A stretch of 47,608 nucleotides of DNA from assembly GCF_000379805.1 (NCBI RefSeq), contig NZ_KB903545.1, positions 69,654-117,261 of the forward strand. Direction: 5' to 3'. How positions within the stretch are numbered: position 1 is the first letter of the stretch; each line of letters opens with the position of its first letter. This DNA comes from Lewinella cohaerens DSM 23179 (GTDB taxonomy: Bacteria > Bacteroidota > Bacteroidia > Chitinophagales > Saprospiraceae). The notes below the pieces were generated by a model that worked only from the letters and a program-made list of their open reading frames with translations, was not told the origin of the DNA and ran no database searches. The position numbers were made by a program, and so were the translations under genes. This document shows, one piece after another, positions 23,866 to 32,259 of the stretch.

Positions 23866-25344
23866 ATGAAATCACCCGACATCATTATCCACCGCCCTTT
23901 CTTTTTGTTTTTACTGTGTATAATTTTGGCTTTCCCGCTTTTGAGTAGTGCACAAACCGTTAGTACATCGTCCAATTCCATTACCATAAACGAGGACAGT
24001 AAACAGCGCCAAAAGTTTACGATCTGCCGTAACGGTACGAACTTTAGCGTTGAGTACGAAGGCTACATTACGCTTTCAGACGATGACCGTGACGTTGTCG
24101 CTATTTCAGCCGGAGGCTACTTGAAGGTTAGCAAGTCTGCTTTTGGCTCAAAGCGTCGTGTGCAGATTGAGGCAGATCGCTCTGGTAATCTGATTCGTAA
24201 ATATTACGTAGGTTGGTCGCAGAAGGATTATGAACCAGAAGGCCGCACTTGGTTGGCCGAGATCCTGCCCGTAGTAGTACGTTCCAGTACGCTGGCTGCC
24301 GAAGATCGGGTTGATCGTATCTACAACTCTGGAGGCATCACAGCTTTTACACAAGAGGTCCAAAAGTTGGAAGGTGATTATGTGAAAGCTGCTTATCTGA
24401 AATTGATCCTATGTAAATCACTTCAGGAAAATGAAATCAATCAAGTCGTTCAGTTAATGGGAACCGAAATTGAATCAGATCATTATCTATCTGAATTATT
24501 GATGGATAATATTTCTGTACTTCTTAAAAATCCGGCCCGTCTATCGTCTTTCAAAGCTGCAGTAGCAAAAATTGATTCCGATCACTATTCCAATGAGGTT
24601 TTCCAAAAGGTAAACCGTTCTTCTGAAGTAAGTGATGCCTTGCTCATTGATCTCCTTAGTGCTGCGGATAATATCCAATCCGATCACTACCTTTCTTCCG
24701 TACTCATTGATGTGTTGCGCTACCGCGATTTAAGTAACTCAGGGTTGGATCAATTGCTGAAAGTCAGCCGTGGTATTCAATCAGACCACTACCTCAGCGA
24801 AGTTCTAAAGGACGCGATTCAGGAGACCAACCTCAGTAGCCAGTCGTTTAGAGCGTTAGCAGAAGCATTACGAACAGTCGAATCTGATCACTACAGTTGT
24901 GAAGTGGTAAAGGCCATGTCTGGTCGCGAATTATCTAAAGAAGATTTAAGCCTTTTGCTCACCGTGATGGGGGAAGAGATTGAATCCGATCATTACCTGA
25001 AGGAAGCGCTTGTCCATGTACTTCGTAAGCAAGATGCCAGTCGCATACCTATTACTTCCTTCTTGAAAGCCGTAGGCACAGTTGGTTCTGGAAATTACAG
25101 TATGGAAGTAATGAAAGAAATCGGACGTTCCACCAACTTGTCTTCCCTTTCGGATGCGCAAGTCATTGAAATTCTCCGGGCATGTGGCAAAATTGATTCT
25201 GATCATTATCTTACAGAAGCTCTAAGTGCTTTTGCTGCTGAGGCTAAGCGTCGTGGAGGTAGTGTGAAAGAAGCTTACTTGCAAGTAGCCGGGAATATAT
25301 CTTCCGAAACGTACTACGGACGGGCTGCGAAAGCTGTCAACTAA
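23866..25344 (+). CDS. Secreted SDHY-repeat protein, first gene of a LytS/LytTR operon
   Basis: 492 residues. The N-terminus contains a signal peptide ending LLSSAQ (about residue 30). Residues 31-130 look beta-rich (NSITINEDSKQRQKFT, DVVAISAGGYLKVSKS, RRVQIEADRSGNLIRKYYVGW). Residues 170-490 are an alpha-helical repeat: S/G-D-H-Y-type motifs occur at 204, 238, 272, 306, 340 and 374, exactly 34 residues apart, with degenerate copies at 170 (GDYV) and 408 (SGNY) and later ones at 444 and 480. Each motif is followed by (L/S)xEVL-like helices. From memory, similar SPGGYLxI plus SDYxxxxL arrangements occur in regions attached to M56/BlaR1-like proteins. Twenty bases separate it from the kinase gene, so it may sense a signal for it. 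Confidence 0.8.
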   Translation: MKSPDIIIHRPFFLFLLCIILAFPLLSSAQTVSTSSNSITINEDSKQRQKFTICRNGTNFSVEYEGYITLSDDDRDVVAISAGGYLKVSKSAFGSKRRVQIEADRSGNLIRKYYVGWSQKDYEPEGRTWLAEILPVVVRSSTLAAEDRVDRIYNSGGITAFTQEVQKLEGDYVKAAYLKLILCKSLQENEINQVVQLMGTEIESDHYLSELLMDNISVLLKNPARLSSFKAAVAKIDSDHYSNEVFQKVNRSSEVSDALLIDLLSAADNIQSDHYLSSVLIDVLRYRDLSNSGLDQLLKVSRGIQSDHYLSEVLKDAIQETNLSSQSFRALAEALRTVESDHYSCEVVKAMSGRELSKEDLSLLLTVMGEEIESDHYLKEALVHVLRKQDASRIPITSFLKAVGTVGSGNYSMEVMKEIGRSTNLSSLSDAQVIEILRACGKIDSDHYLTEALSAFAAEAKRRGGSVKEAYLQVAGNISSETYYGRAAKAVN

Positions 25345-25364
25345 GAAGTGCTAAACGTAAAGTA

Positions 25365-26372
25365 TTGAAACGCCAATTGTTGATTCTATTCCTGGGTAGC
25401 CTCACCGGCCTGTTTCTACGTTTCCTCTTGAGTGGAGACCTGGAGCAGGCCGGTGCTCACCAACCCCTCTGGTGGCCCTGGATCGTTTGGGGAATACTGT
25501 TGGCTTATGGTGTTTTTTACTTGTCCCGACAGCTCGACCGTTGGCTAGACTGGCACCAACAACCGGGCTTGCGTTGGCTACTCGGTTGGATAAGTAATAC
25601 CATAGTGGCGTTTGCTTTTGGCTGGCTGGGATTGCGATTTTATGCCTTGTTCACCGGTTTGCCTGTGCTCACCTGGGCGACGTTCTCTCCCTTGTTGATC
25701 AAGACTGCGCTTATTCTATTGCTGCTGGTTCTGCTGTATACCGTCGTTTATTTTGCCCTCTATTCCTATCGTTATTATGGTAAAATTAAACTGGCGGGGC
25801 TTCGTCATGAGAGGGCACAAATGGACTTACAGTGGAAAGCCCTGAGTAATCAGTTGCAGCCCCACTTTTTATTCAATAGCCTCAATACTATTTCTGCCTT
25901 GGTACACGAAGACGAGCAGCGTGCAGAACAGTTTATTCGCCGTCTGGCACATGCTTATCAGTATACTTTAGAGACTTACGGGAAAAATTTGGTACCTCTG
26001 AAAGACGAATTGCAGTTTGTACAATCTTATTATTACCTGCTAAAAACCCGCTTCGCAGATCATCTGAACATTGAATTAGATGTGGCAGCAAGCACCGACC
26101 ATCTCAAGGTGCCGCCACTAGGGGTGCAACTCTTGGTAGAGAACGCGATTAAACACAATCGCCTGGGGGCAGGGAAAATACTCCGTATCAAAATCCTGAC
26201 AAACGAAGATTGGCTATGGGTGATCAATAATACAAATGAAACCTCCGAAGAAAAGGAATCCTTTGAGGTAGGATTGGCCAACCTCAAGGCTCGCTACGAG
26301 TTATTATCTGAACGAAAAGTTGTGGTCAGAAAGGAAGATCAATTCATCGTTAAAATCCCCCTTTTACGATGA
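25365..26372 (+). CDS. LytS-type sensor histidine kinase
   Basis: 335 residues. The only plausible start is TTG at 25365, because a hydrophobic helix begins at once (QLLILFLGSLTGLFLRFLL) and no upstream ATG is in frame. Four membrane helices lie within about 4-22, 36-54, 75-95 and 108-134. The His_kinase (PF06580-type) domain has the phospho-acceptor motif QLQPHFLFNSLNTI with His167 and the ATP-binding N-box LLVENAIKHN with Asn260. The C-terminal ATPase part is short but ends with a G-box-like EVGLANLKARYELL. The first kinase of a signalling operon; it should phosphorylate the LytTR regulator encoded two genes downstream. Its stop overlaps the next start by four bases. Confidence 0.9.
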   Translation: MKRQLLILFLGSLTGLFLRFLLSGDLEQAGAHQPLWWPWIVWGILLAYGVFYLSRQLDRWLDWHQQPGLRWLLGWISNTIVAFAFGWLGLRFYALFTGLPVLTWATFSPLLIKTALILLLLVLLYTVVYFALYSYRYYGKIKLAGLRHERAQMDLQWKALSNQLQPHFLFNSLNTISALVHEDEQRAEQFIRRLAHAYQYTLETYGKNLVPLKDELQFVQSYYYLLKTRFADHLNIELDVAASTDHLKVPPLGVQLLVENAIKHNRLGAGKILRIKILTNEDWLWVINNTNETSEEKESFEVGLANLKARYELLSERKVVVRKEDQFIVKIPLLR

Positions 26373-27385
26373 AGAAATTTTTCCTGCGAAAGCCCTTTTT
26401 TCGTCTGCTTACCCCGCTAGTCGTGGGTAGTGTAGCCTACATGCTGATTTTATTGTTCAACAACAATGTGAGTCAGTTACAGGAGGCTTTCCTGGGGGGC
26501 GAACTCTATTTTAGTGCAGGTTTGGCCTTGCTGATACAGGAGGCCATTTTGCAGTGTTTGCGCCCCTTGCTGAAGATTCGTTGGCAGGAAGGGCTCGCCT
26601 GGACAGTGGCAGGTTATGTGATGTTGGCCTTCTTTACCAGTATTTTGCTGGTCGGCTTAGCGGTGAGTTTTTATTACGTCAAAGCACTTGGTTATCAGCC
26701 GGCTGCTTCAGAGTTAATTCTTTTTTGCGGTATTTTCGGTGTGCTTGCTGGATTGCAAATTAGCTTGTACGTCAGCCACCAATTGTTATTTATCAATAAT
26801 GAAGAACAGCTAAAGGAGGAACAGCAGCTGAGGGCAGGAATCATCGCTGATTTTCACCAATTCAAACGAGGGGTTAACCCTGATTTGTTATTGGAAAGCC
26901 TGGAAACACTCATCGTTTACTTGTATGATAATAAAGACTTGGCAGATGATATGCTTGACCACCTTGCCACAGTGTACCGTTATGTTTTGACAGCTCGGCG
27001 TAAGGAGTTAGTGCCTATTCACGAAGAACTTACAGTGCTACAGGAATTGATCGCGTTATTAGGCCATTTGCCTTACCGGAAAATTGCTTGGCAGCAGCCT
27101 ACTGGTTTGAAAGGCCATATCGTTCCGGGAACATTATTACTGATTGTAGAGGCGATTATTCGAAGTAGTATTGTTATTTCAGACCAGGAATTACCCATTG
27201 TTTTGCTGCAAAATGAAAATTCGTATCAGGTAAGCTATCCGTGTTTGGAACGTATTCGGGAGTCACTTAGCTTAGTACAATTGACGCCTGTTGTCGAGAG
27301 TTATGCCGTCTATAGCCAGGAGGCGGTTTGCTTGATTGAAGAAGGTGGCAAGAAAACGATTACCCTGCCTATTATAGAACTTTAA
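26369..27385 (+). CDS. Degenerate LytS-like membrane protein (pseudokinase)
   Basis: 338 residues, ATGA overlap with the kinase gene. Four membrane helices occupy about 12-32, 46-66, 75-102 and 115-140, the same layout as the preceding kinase. The dimerisation region aligns as GVNPDLLLESLETL against the kinase's QLQPHFLFNSLNTI, so Asp172 replaces the phospho-accepting His. The N-box LLVENAIKHN is represented by LIVEAIIRSS, losing the Asn (Ala262). There is no recognisable G-box. It therefore cannot be a normal autokinase. The intact frame and tight coupling argue for a retained function, probably as a partner that modulates the true kinase. Confidence 0.75.
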   Translation: MKKFFLRKPFFRLLTPLVVGSVAYMLILLFNNNVSQLQEAFLGGELYFSAGLALLIQEAILQCLRPLLKIRWQEGLAWTVAGYVMLAFFTSILLVGLAVSFYYVKALGYQPAASELILFCGIFGVLAGLQISLYVSHQLLFINNEEQLKEEQQLRAGIIADFHQFKRGVNPDLLLESLETLIVYLYDNKDLADDMLDHLATVYRYVLTARRKELVPIHEELTVLQELIALLGHLPYRKIAWQQPTGLKGHIVPGTLLLIVEAIIRSSIVISDQELPIVLLQNENSYQVSYPCLERIRESLSLVQLTPVVESYAVYSQEAVCLIEEGGKKTITLPIIEL

Positions 27386-27396
27386 CCCTGTTGTTT

Positions 27397-28161
27397 ATGA
27401 AAGTTGTTATCATCGAAGATGAACCGCTAGCTGCGAAAAAACTAGCACGATATCTGACAAAATATGACCCCAAGACAGAGGTGCTTGCTCAATTGAATAC
27501 TGTGAGTGCAGCGGTTAGTTGGCTCCGACAACACCTGGAAAAGGTAGATCTTTTATTCGTAGATATACAACTGCATGAAGAACTGAGTTTTTCCATTTTT
27601 CAGCAAGTGGAGGTTAACAAGCCTATTATTTTCACGACAGCCTATGATGAGTATGCTATTGACGCTTTTCAAGTTAATAGCATTGATTATTTACTCAAAC
27701 CCATCACGTTCACCCAGCTTTCACAAGCCTTGGATAAGTTCAAGCGCTTACGTAATCAATGGACCAGTACGGATAGTGTGCCGGCCAGCTTAATTGCGGC
27801 AGAGAAAATGGAGTACAAGGATCGTTTCCTTGTTCGTCGGGGCAATAAGATTCAATCGGTGCGCACGAGTGAAATCAGCCACTTTTCGGCAGAGGGAAGA
27901 CTGGTAAGCTTACACCATCTGGAAAGCCGTAAGTACGTGTTGGATTATACCCTCAGTGAACTAGAAGGGATGCTTGACCCCAAGTCTTTTTTTCGTACCA
28001 ATCGATCTTATATCCTACAAATTAATGCGATCCAAGATGTTGTAGTTTATTCTAGCAGCCGCCTCAAAGTGAGCGTTGCAGGGCAGACAGGCAATCACGA
28101 AATTATCGTCAGCCGTGACCGCGTAGGGGATTTTAAAAACTGGTTGGCAGGGCAGGGGTAA
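27397..28161 (+). CDS. LytTR-family response regulator
   Basis: 254 residues from the ATG at 27397; an in-frame TTG two codons earlier is less likely. The receiver domain (1-115) has acidic pair Asp8/Glu9, phospho-acceptor Asp56 in LLFVDIQL, the Thr/Ala switch region IIFTTAYDEYAIDAF and Lys in YLLKPIT. The C-terminal LytTR DNA-binding domain (about 148-250) includes FLVRRGNKIQSVRTSEISHFSAEGR and FFRTNRSYILQINAI. It should bind direct-repeat promoter sites as a dimer when phosphorylated. Last gene of the SDHY protein-kinase-pseudokinase operon, 11 bases after the pseudokinase stop. Confidence 0.93.
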   Translation: MKVVIIEDEPLAAKKLARYLTKYDPKTEVLAQLNTVSAAVSWLRQHLEKVDLLFVDIQLHEELSFSIFQQVEVNKPIIFTTAYDEYAIDAFQVNSIDYLLKPITFTQLSQALDKFKRLRNQWTSTDSVPASLIAAEKMEYKDRFLVRRGNKIQSVRTSEISHFSAEGRLVSLHHLESRKYVLDYTLSELEGMLDPKSFFRTNRSYILQINAIQDVVVYSSSRLKVSVAGQTGNHEIIVSRDRVGDFKNWLAGQG

Positions 28162-28226
28162 CGTTCATTTATTAATCATTTTCTTTAAAGTCTATAAGGT
28201 TACTAGGATTTGAGTAGCTGAATACC

Positions 28227-28299
28227 TATCTTTGCCTTGCATATACATTAAATTGATAGCTTAGTACGGTAAGATAATTTCCTGTACTGGGCTTTTTTT
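28227..28299 (+). promoter_or_regulatory. cysH leader: -7 box followed by a terminator-like hairpin
   Basis: TATCTTTG at 28227-28234 matches TAnnTTTG. A transcript starting about 28240 would run into a hairpin with AGCTTAGTAC (28258-28267) pairing to GTACTGGGCT (28284-28293, two G-U pairs), followed by seven T at 28293-28299. The cysH ATG comes 17 bases later. Either this is the terminator of the LytTR operon or a regulated leader that stops transcription before cysH. No known riboswitch consensus was recognised. Confidence 0.5.
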
Positions 28300-28315
28300 C
28301 TGAAAATGATTATTC

Positions 28316-29014
28316 ATGTCAGTAATAGCAGCGATCCCCAAAGAACTGGTTGTCCAGCGTGAGCTTTTTGCCGAAAGACTAAGTGCCTACAGAGAGGTCG
28401 GATTAAAAGTATTTGCGTCTTCTTCGTTCCAGACCCATAGTATTCCAATGCTGCACTTGATTAGTGAGTTGGATGCGAGTATTCCAATAGCGTTTCTTCA
28501 AACGGGTTTTCATTTCCCAGAGACGCTGGAGTACAGGGATCAGATAGCAGAACAACTCGGCTTGCAGGTAATCAATGTAGAATCGGCGGTACCTAAACTA
28601 GCTCAGCGTGACGCTGTGGGGCGTTTTCATTTCGCCAGTGATCCGGCGTATTGTTGTTACTTGAATAAGACGAAACCCATGGAGCCGTTGCTCGGGGAGT
28701 ATGATGTTTGGATTACGGGTGTGCGCCGTGACCAAAGTGCGAATCGAAAAAACTTTCAATTAGAAGCTTCTGGACCTTTCGGAACGACTCGTTTTCATCC
28801 CATGCTGGATTGGAACAATAAGATGATTCACCAATATAGAAAGCTGCATAACTTGCCTCCTCATCCGCTGGAAGCAAAGGGCTATTTGAGTATTGGCTGC
28901 GCTCCCTGTACCCAGAAATTCAATCTCGGTGACCCAAATGACCGTGGCGGACGCTGGGCGGGACTCAAGAAAACAGAGTGTGGCCTGCATACAGATCTTG
29001 CAGGTGGATCGTAA
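28316..29014 (+). CDS. cysH: Assimilatory adenylyl-sulfate (APS/PAPS) reductase
   Basis: 232 residues. Reduces activated sulfate (APS or PAPS) to sulfite with thioredoxin-type electrons in the cytoplasm. The nucleotide-binding region includes FASSSFQTHSIPML and FLQTGFHFPETL. Cys113-Cys114 (YCCYLNK) and Cys195-xx-Cys198 (GCAPCTQ) are the four ligands of the 4Fe-4S cluster typical of APS reductases and of some bacterial PAPS reductases. Cys222 in ECGLH is the catalytic residue. The presence of the cluster favours APS as substrate. No other cys genes are adjacent. The leader may be regulated by the hairpin just upstream. Confidence 0.93.
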   Translation: MSVIAAIPKELVVQRELFAERLSAYREVGLKVFASSSFQTHSIPMLHLISELDASIPIAFLQTGFHFPETLEYRDQIAEQLGLQVINVESAVPKLAQRDAVGRFHFASDPAYCCYLNKTKPMEPLLGEYDVWITGVRRDQSANRKNFQLEASGPFGTTRFHPMLDWNNKMIHQYRKLHNLPPHPLEAKGYLSIGCAPCTQKFNLGDPNDRGGRWAGLKKTECGLHTDLAGGS

Positions 29015-29064
29015 ATGATGTATAGCATCCTTATTAAATGATGTCAGAGAAGGAATAAATCAAT

Positions 29065-29988
29065 ATGAAAGTACTTATTACTGGTGGTGCCGGTTACGTA
29101 GGCTACGCTTTGGTACGCCAATTGATGTTTGCTCCAGAGATTAGCGAGATCATTATTTATGATAACCTGTCTCGCAGGAACTATGCATTTTTCGATCACC
29201 AAAAGTTTAATGAAAAGCCGATTCGGTTTGTGCATGGCGATATTTTAGATGGCCGCAAGCTGAATCAAACCTTGAAAGGGGTGTCGGTCGTATTTCATTT
29301 GGCTGCAAAAGTGACCACTCCCTTTGCGGATATGGATGCTCACAGCTTCGATCAGATCAATCATTGGGGAACGGCCCAGGTCGTTTATGCAGCAGAGCAA
29401 GAAGGAGTACAACATCTTATTTATTTGAGTAGCGCTTCTGTTTATGGTAATTCAGAAAAGGCAGTTGATGAGCAAGGTGCGCCGAGCCCAAAGTCGTACT
29501 ATGGTATTGCTAAGCTAGCAGGCGAGGAGCAAGTACTTCGCTTACGCAACAAAATGAAAATTCATGTTGTCCGCTCGGGCAATGTATACGGTTACAATCC
29601 CGCATATAGGATAGATGCCGTCATCAATCGCTTCATTTTCGAGGCACATTTTGAGGGGCGTGTCAGTATTCAGGGATCAGGAGAACAGCAGCGTTCCTTC
29701 ATTCATGTTGATAAATTGGCTACTGCTTTGCGGCAATTGCTAAATAGCCCGGTTGAATCTGGTGTTTACAATTTGGCAGAGCATAATTTTTCCATTAATG
29801 ATATTTTACTTTCTGTAAAAGTCCTTTACCCGGAGTTAGAAACAATTAATATTAACCCTAATATGCCCCGGCGGAATATCAGTCTGGTATTGCCAACTAG
29901 ACTTTGGCAGCAGTTGAGAATGCCGGAAATTAGTTTGCTGGATGAAGTTCAGGCTTTTCAAGCGGTATTTTCTTTTCGTACCAAGTAG
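29065..29988 (+). CDS. NAD-dependent epimerase/dehydratase (extended SDR)
   Basis: 307 residues. The Rossmann motif GGAGYVG is at residues 7-13, Asp33 in IIYDNLSR sits at the end of beta-2 for NAD binding, VFHLAA is at 76-81, the active-site serine region SSASVYG is at 122-128, and the YxxxK pair is Tyr146/Lys150. The pattern fits UDP-glucose 4-epimerase-like and dTDP-sugar-modifying enzymes. RSFIHVDKLATAL resembles the usual RDFIHVxD substrate-loop motif. The exact sugar substrate cannot be told. It starts 51 bases after cysH and precedes a small membrane-protein gene that has its own promoter. Confidence 0.88.
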   Translation: MKVLITGGAGYVGYALVRQLMFAPEISEIIIYDNLSRRNYAFFDHQKFNEKPIRFVHGDILDGRKLNQTLKGVSVVFHLAAKVTTPFADMDAHSFDQINHWGTAQVVYAAEQEGVQHLIYLSSASVYGNSEKAVDEQGAPSPKSYYGIAKLAGEEQVLRLRNKMKIHVVRSGNVYGYNPAYRIDAVINRFIFEAHFEGRVSIQGSGEQQRSFIHVDKLATALRQLLNSPVESGVYNLAEHNFSINDILLSVKVLYPELETININPNMPRRNISLVLPTRLWQQLRMPEISLLDEVQAFQAVFSFRTK

Positions 29989-30006
29989 TTAGCTGGTTAA
30001 TATTTT

Positions 30007-30014
30007 TACCTTTG
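30007..30014 (+). promoter_or_regulatory. Candidate -7 box upstream of the membrane protein/bshB1 pair
   Basis: TACCTTTG is an exact TAnnTTTG match, ending 17 bases before the ATG at 30031. The -33 region has no clear TTTG. Confidence 0.45.
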
Positions 30015-30030
30015 TGGACCGATACTACTT

Positions 30031-30498
30031 ATGGAATCTACAATATCGACTTATCTTCCAGAATGGCTACAGGCCTATGATCCACTTCTCGTTTTTGGAG
30101 TGGGCATTGGTAGCTTGATTGTTCTAATCATTTTATTGGTGCTTATTGTCCGAGCAGTTTCTCGTTCGAAGATAAAGCATTCGGGGTTGCTTGTTCAATC
30201 GTTTCAGATTGCTCCCTTGGGGCGTGACGCTTTTCTGAAGATCACAAACCCTGGTGCTGACGTGACGCTAAGTGCTCTTGTTGTTACGGGCCGAGCAGAT
30301 GTTGTCGTCAAAAATCAGGTAGCTGGCCAAGCCATTCCCCAGGGAGGAACTTATAGTATTCTGCTAGAGGCTACAGCAGACCAACGACTCCGCAAGGATT
30401 TTCAACTCCATTTTACCTTTTTTGATCAGGAAAGAAGAACTTATCAGCAACAATTCTCCCTGAATCCGGTTGCTAGTGTACGTATCAAAAGAAACTAA
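30031..30498 (+). CDS. Uncharacterised single-pass membrane protein
   Basis: 155 residues. One transmembrane helix at about 19-44 (LVFGVGIGSLIVLIILLVLIV) is followed by a basic stop-transfer (RAVSRSKIKH) and a beta-rich cytoplasmic or periplasmic domain (GLLVQSFQIAPLGRDAFLKITNPGA, TLSALVVTGRADVVVKNQVAG, FQLHFTFFDQERRTYQQQFSL). I do not recognise the family. It is eight bases upstream of bshB1 and probably cotranscribed with it from the box at 30007. Confidence 0.7.
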   Translation: MESTISTYLPEWLQAYDPLLVFGVGIGSLIVLIILLVLIVRAVSRSKIKHSGLLVQSFQIAPLGRDAFLKITNPGADVTLSALVVTGRADVVVKNQVAGQAIPQGGTYSILLEATADQRLRKDFQLHFTFFDQERRTYQQQFSLNPVASVRIKRN

Positions 30499-30506
30499 AC
30501 CTAGCT

Positions 30507-31253
30507 ATGGGAGCTCGCGTACAAAAAGTAGATATTCTAGCCATCGGTGTTCATCCAGATGATATTGAATTAGCCTGTAGTGGTACCTTGCTCCGACACA
30601 TGGAAGAGGGTAAAACAGTGGGATTACTGGATCTCACTCGTGGTGAATTAGGAAGCAGAGGCAGTGCGGAAATTCGAACAAGGGAAGCAAACAAAGCTGC
30701 CGAAATGATGGGCGTCAGCTTTCGCTGGAATGCTGACATGGCGGATGGCTTCTTCCAAATTACGCCGGAAAATACCAACAAAATCATTCAGTTTATTCGG
30801 GCATGTCAGCCTACTATTGTATTGGCGAATGCTCTACACGATCGGCATCCAGATCATGGCCGCGCAGCAAAGTTAGTGGCAGACGCCTGTTTTTACAGCG
30901 GTCTCCTAAGGATAGAAACCAAAGATAAGGAGGGAAAACCGCAAGAAAAATGGCGGCCAGATAATGTTTTCCATTACATTCAGGATCGTAACCTTACACC
31001 TGACTTTGTAGTAGATATTACACCGTATATCGATCGTAAAATGGAAATTATCATGGCGTATACCTCACAGTTCCATAGCCCTGAGGCAGAAGAATATGCA
31101 CAAGAGGTAAGTACACCGATCAGTGGTGCTCAATTCAAAAACTTCTTACGCGCGAAAGCCGCCAGTTATGGCCGCGAAACAGGTTATGACTTCGCAGAGG
31201 GCTTCAATGTCACACGTGTACCTGGCGTGAAGGATCTCTTCAATTTGGATTAG
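30507..31253 (+). CDS. bshB1: Bacillithiol biosynthesis deacetylase BshB1
   Basis: 248 residues of the LmbE/PIG-L zinc deacetylase family. The HPDD motif at residues 16-19 and HPDH at 114-117 provide the zinc ligands. LTRGELGSRGSAEIRTREANKAAEMMGV is a typical BshB1 stretch. BshB1 removes the acetyl group from GlcNAc-malate in the synthesis of bacillithiol, the low-molecular-weight thiol used by many Bacteroidota and Firmicutes. It is cytoplasmic. bshA and bshC are not in this window. It fits the redox-related gene content (trx, oxyR, cysH). Confidence 0.93.
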   Translation: MGARVQKVDILAIGVHPDDIELACSGTLLRHMEEGKTVGLLDLTRGELGSRGSAEIRTREANKAAEMMGVSFRWNADMADGFFQITPENTNKIIQFIRACQPTIVLANALHDRHPDHGRAAKLVADACFYSGLLRIETKDKEGKPQEKWRPDNVFHYIQDRNLTPDFVVDITPYIDRKMEIIMAYTSQFHSPEAEEYAQEVSTPISGAQFKNFLRAKAASYGRETGYDFAEGFNVTRVPGVKDLFNLD

Positions 31254-31279
31254 GGCTATCCTTCTCATCAGAGCACCTT

Positions 31280-31531
31280 GTGCCAGTCCATTATAAGGGC
31301 GAAGAATTTGACACCTTGCTTAGGTGTGATTTTTTAGTTGAAGACTTATTGGTTGTGGAAATAAAATCAGTCGCAGCCTTTGCTCCAATCTTTAATGCGC
31401 AGCTACTTACCTATATGAACCTTCTTAATAAGCCTAAAGGAGTACTCATCAACTTCAATGTGGTCAATATATTTCAAGAAGGGCAACAGACGATGGTAAA
31501 TGAAATTTTTCGAACCCTGCCAGAATTATAA
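31280..31531 (+). pseudogene. N-terminally truncated GxxExxY protein gene
   Basis: 83 residues from a GTG start. PVHYKGEEFDTLLRCDFLVEDLLVVEIKSVAAFAPIFNAQLLTYMNLLNKPKGVLINFNV matches the C-terminal two thirds of GxxExxY proteins (a PD-(D/E)XK-related family of about 125 residues), including VVEIKSV and LLTYMxL. The first part with the GxxExxY motif itself is missing. The frame is open upstream into the end of bshB1 without a family match. It is most likely a decaying remnant left at this site, though a short expressed product cannot be excluded. Confidence 0.65.
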
Positions 31532-31663
31532 TACCCATTGACAAAGATCACCATCGTCTTTGATTCTCGTCATACTGTTGCGAAGGGCATTGCTTCATAT
31601 TTGTGTTAGCAGTCGGGGATATAATACTATCCATGATTGCTTAAAGGAAAAACCAAGCATATA

Positions 31664-32077
31664 ATGAAGAAAAGAACGCCCGTTTCTAAAATCATGACCA
31701 CAAACCTTATCAGCGTTAATGCATCTAATGATGTAGCTGATGTGGTACAGATATTTAAAGAAAATAATATTCATCATATCCCAGTTGTGTCGGGTGATGA
31801 GTTGATAGGGATGATTAGTAAGACGGATATCGATAGAATTTCCTACGTCAACTCCTATGCAACAGAAGCTGCTAATGCAGTGGTATATGAAATGCTGAAA
31901 TTAGAACAAGTAATGACTTCCGAGTTGGAAACCATTCAAGCAGAAGATCAGATTAAAGAAGCTGCTGAATTGTTAGCCCAAGGGAAATACCACGCACTTC
32001 CAGTAATGGAAGGCAAAAAGATTACAGGAATTGTTACCTCGACGGATGTTATTAAATACCTCTTGGAGCAGTTCTAA
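31664..32077 (+). CDS. CBS-domain pair protein
   Basis: 137 residues from the ATG at 31664; an upstream in-frame TTG at 31637 would add nine residues. There are two CBS motifs: KIMTTNLISVNASNDVADVVQIFKENNIHHIPVVSGDELIGMISKTDI (about 8-60) and VMTSELETIQAEDQIKEAAELLAQGKYHALPVMEGKKITGIVTSTDVI (about 80-132). This tandem (Bateman) module binds adenine nucleotides such as AMP or ATP and controls partner proteins. There is no transmembrane or enzymatic domain, so it acts alone in the cytoplasm. Partner unknown. Confidence 0.92.
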   Translation: MKKRTPVSKIMTTNLISVNASNDVADVVQIFKENNIHHIPVVSGDELIGMISKTDIDRISYVNSYATEAANAVVYEMLKLEQVMTSELETIQAEDQIKEAAELLAQGKYHALPVMEGKKITGIVTSTDVIKYLLEQF

Positions 32078-32131
32078 AGATATTTCACATCTGTGATTTG
32101 AGCTTTTTTTGATTAAGGATTGTTAGTTAGG

Positions 32132-32170
32132 AGCCTGGTTTGATGGTGTTACCATCGGCCAGGCTTTTTT
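32132..32170 (+). terminator. Intrinsic terminator after the CBS gene
   Basis: AGCCTGG (32132-32138) pairs with CCAGGCT (32159-32165), with an inner stem GATGGT/ACCATC, followed by a run of T. Confidence 0.88.
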
Positions 32171-32259
32171 ATTTTTAGAAACCTGACTTTTAGTGTTTTT
32201 TCGTCAGTTTCGCCTTGGGTTTGCGGGTAACTTTAGGGTATCTAATAAATCTATTTAGT

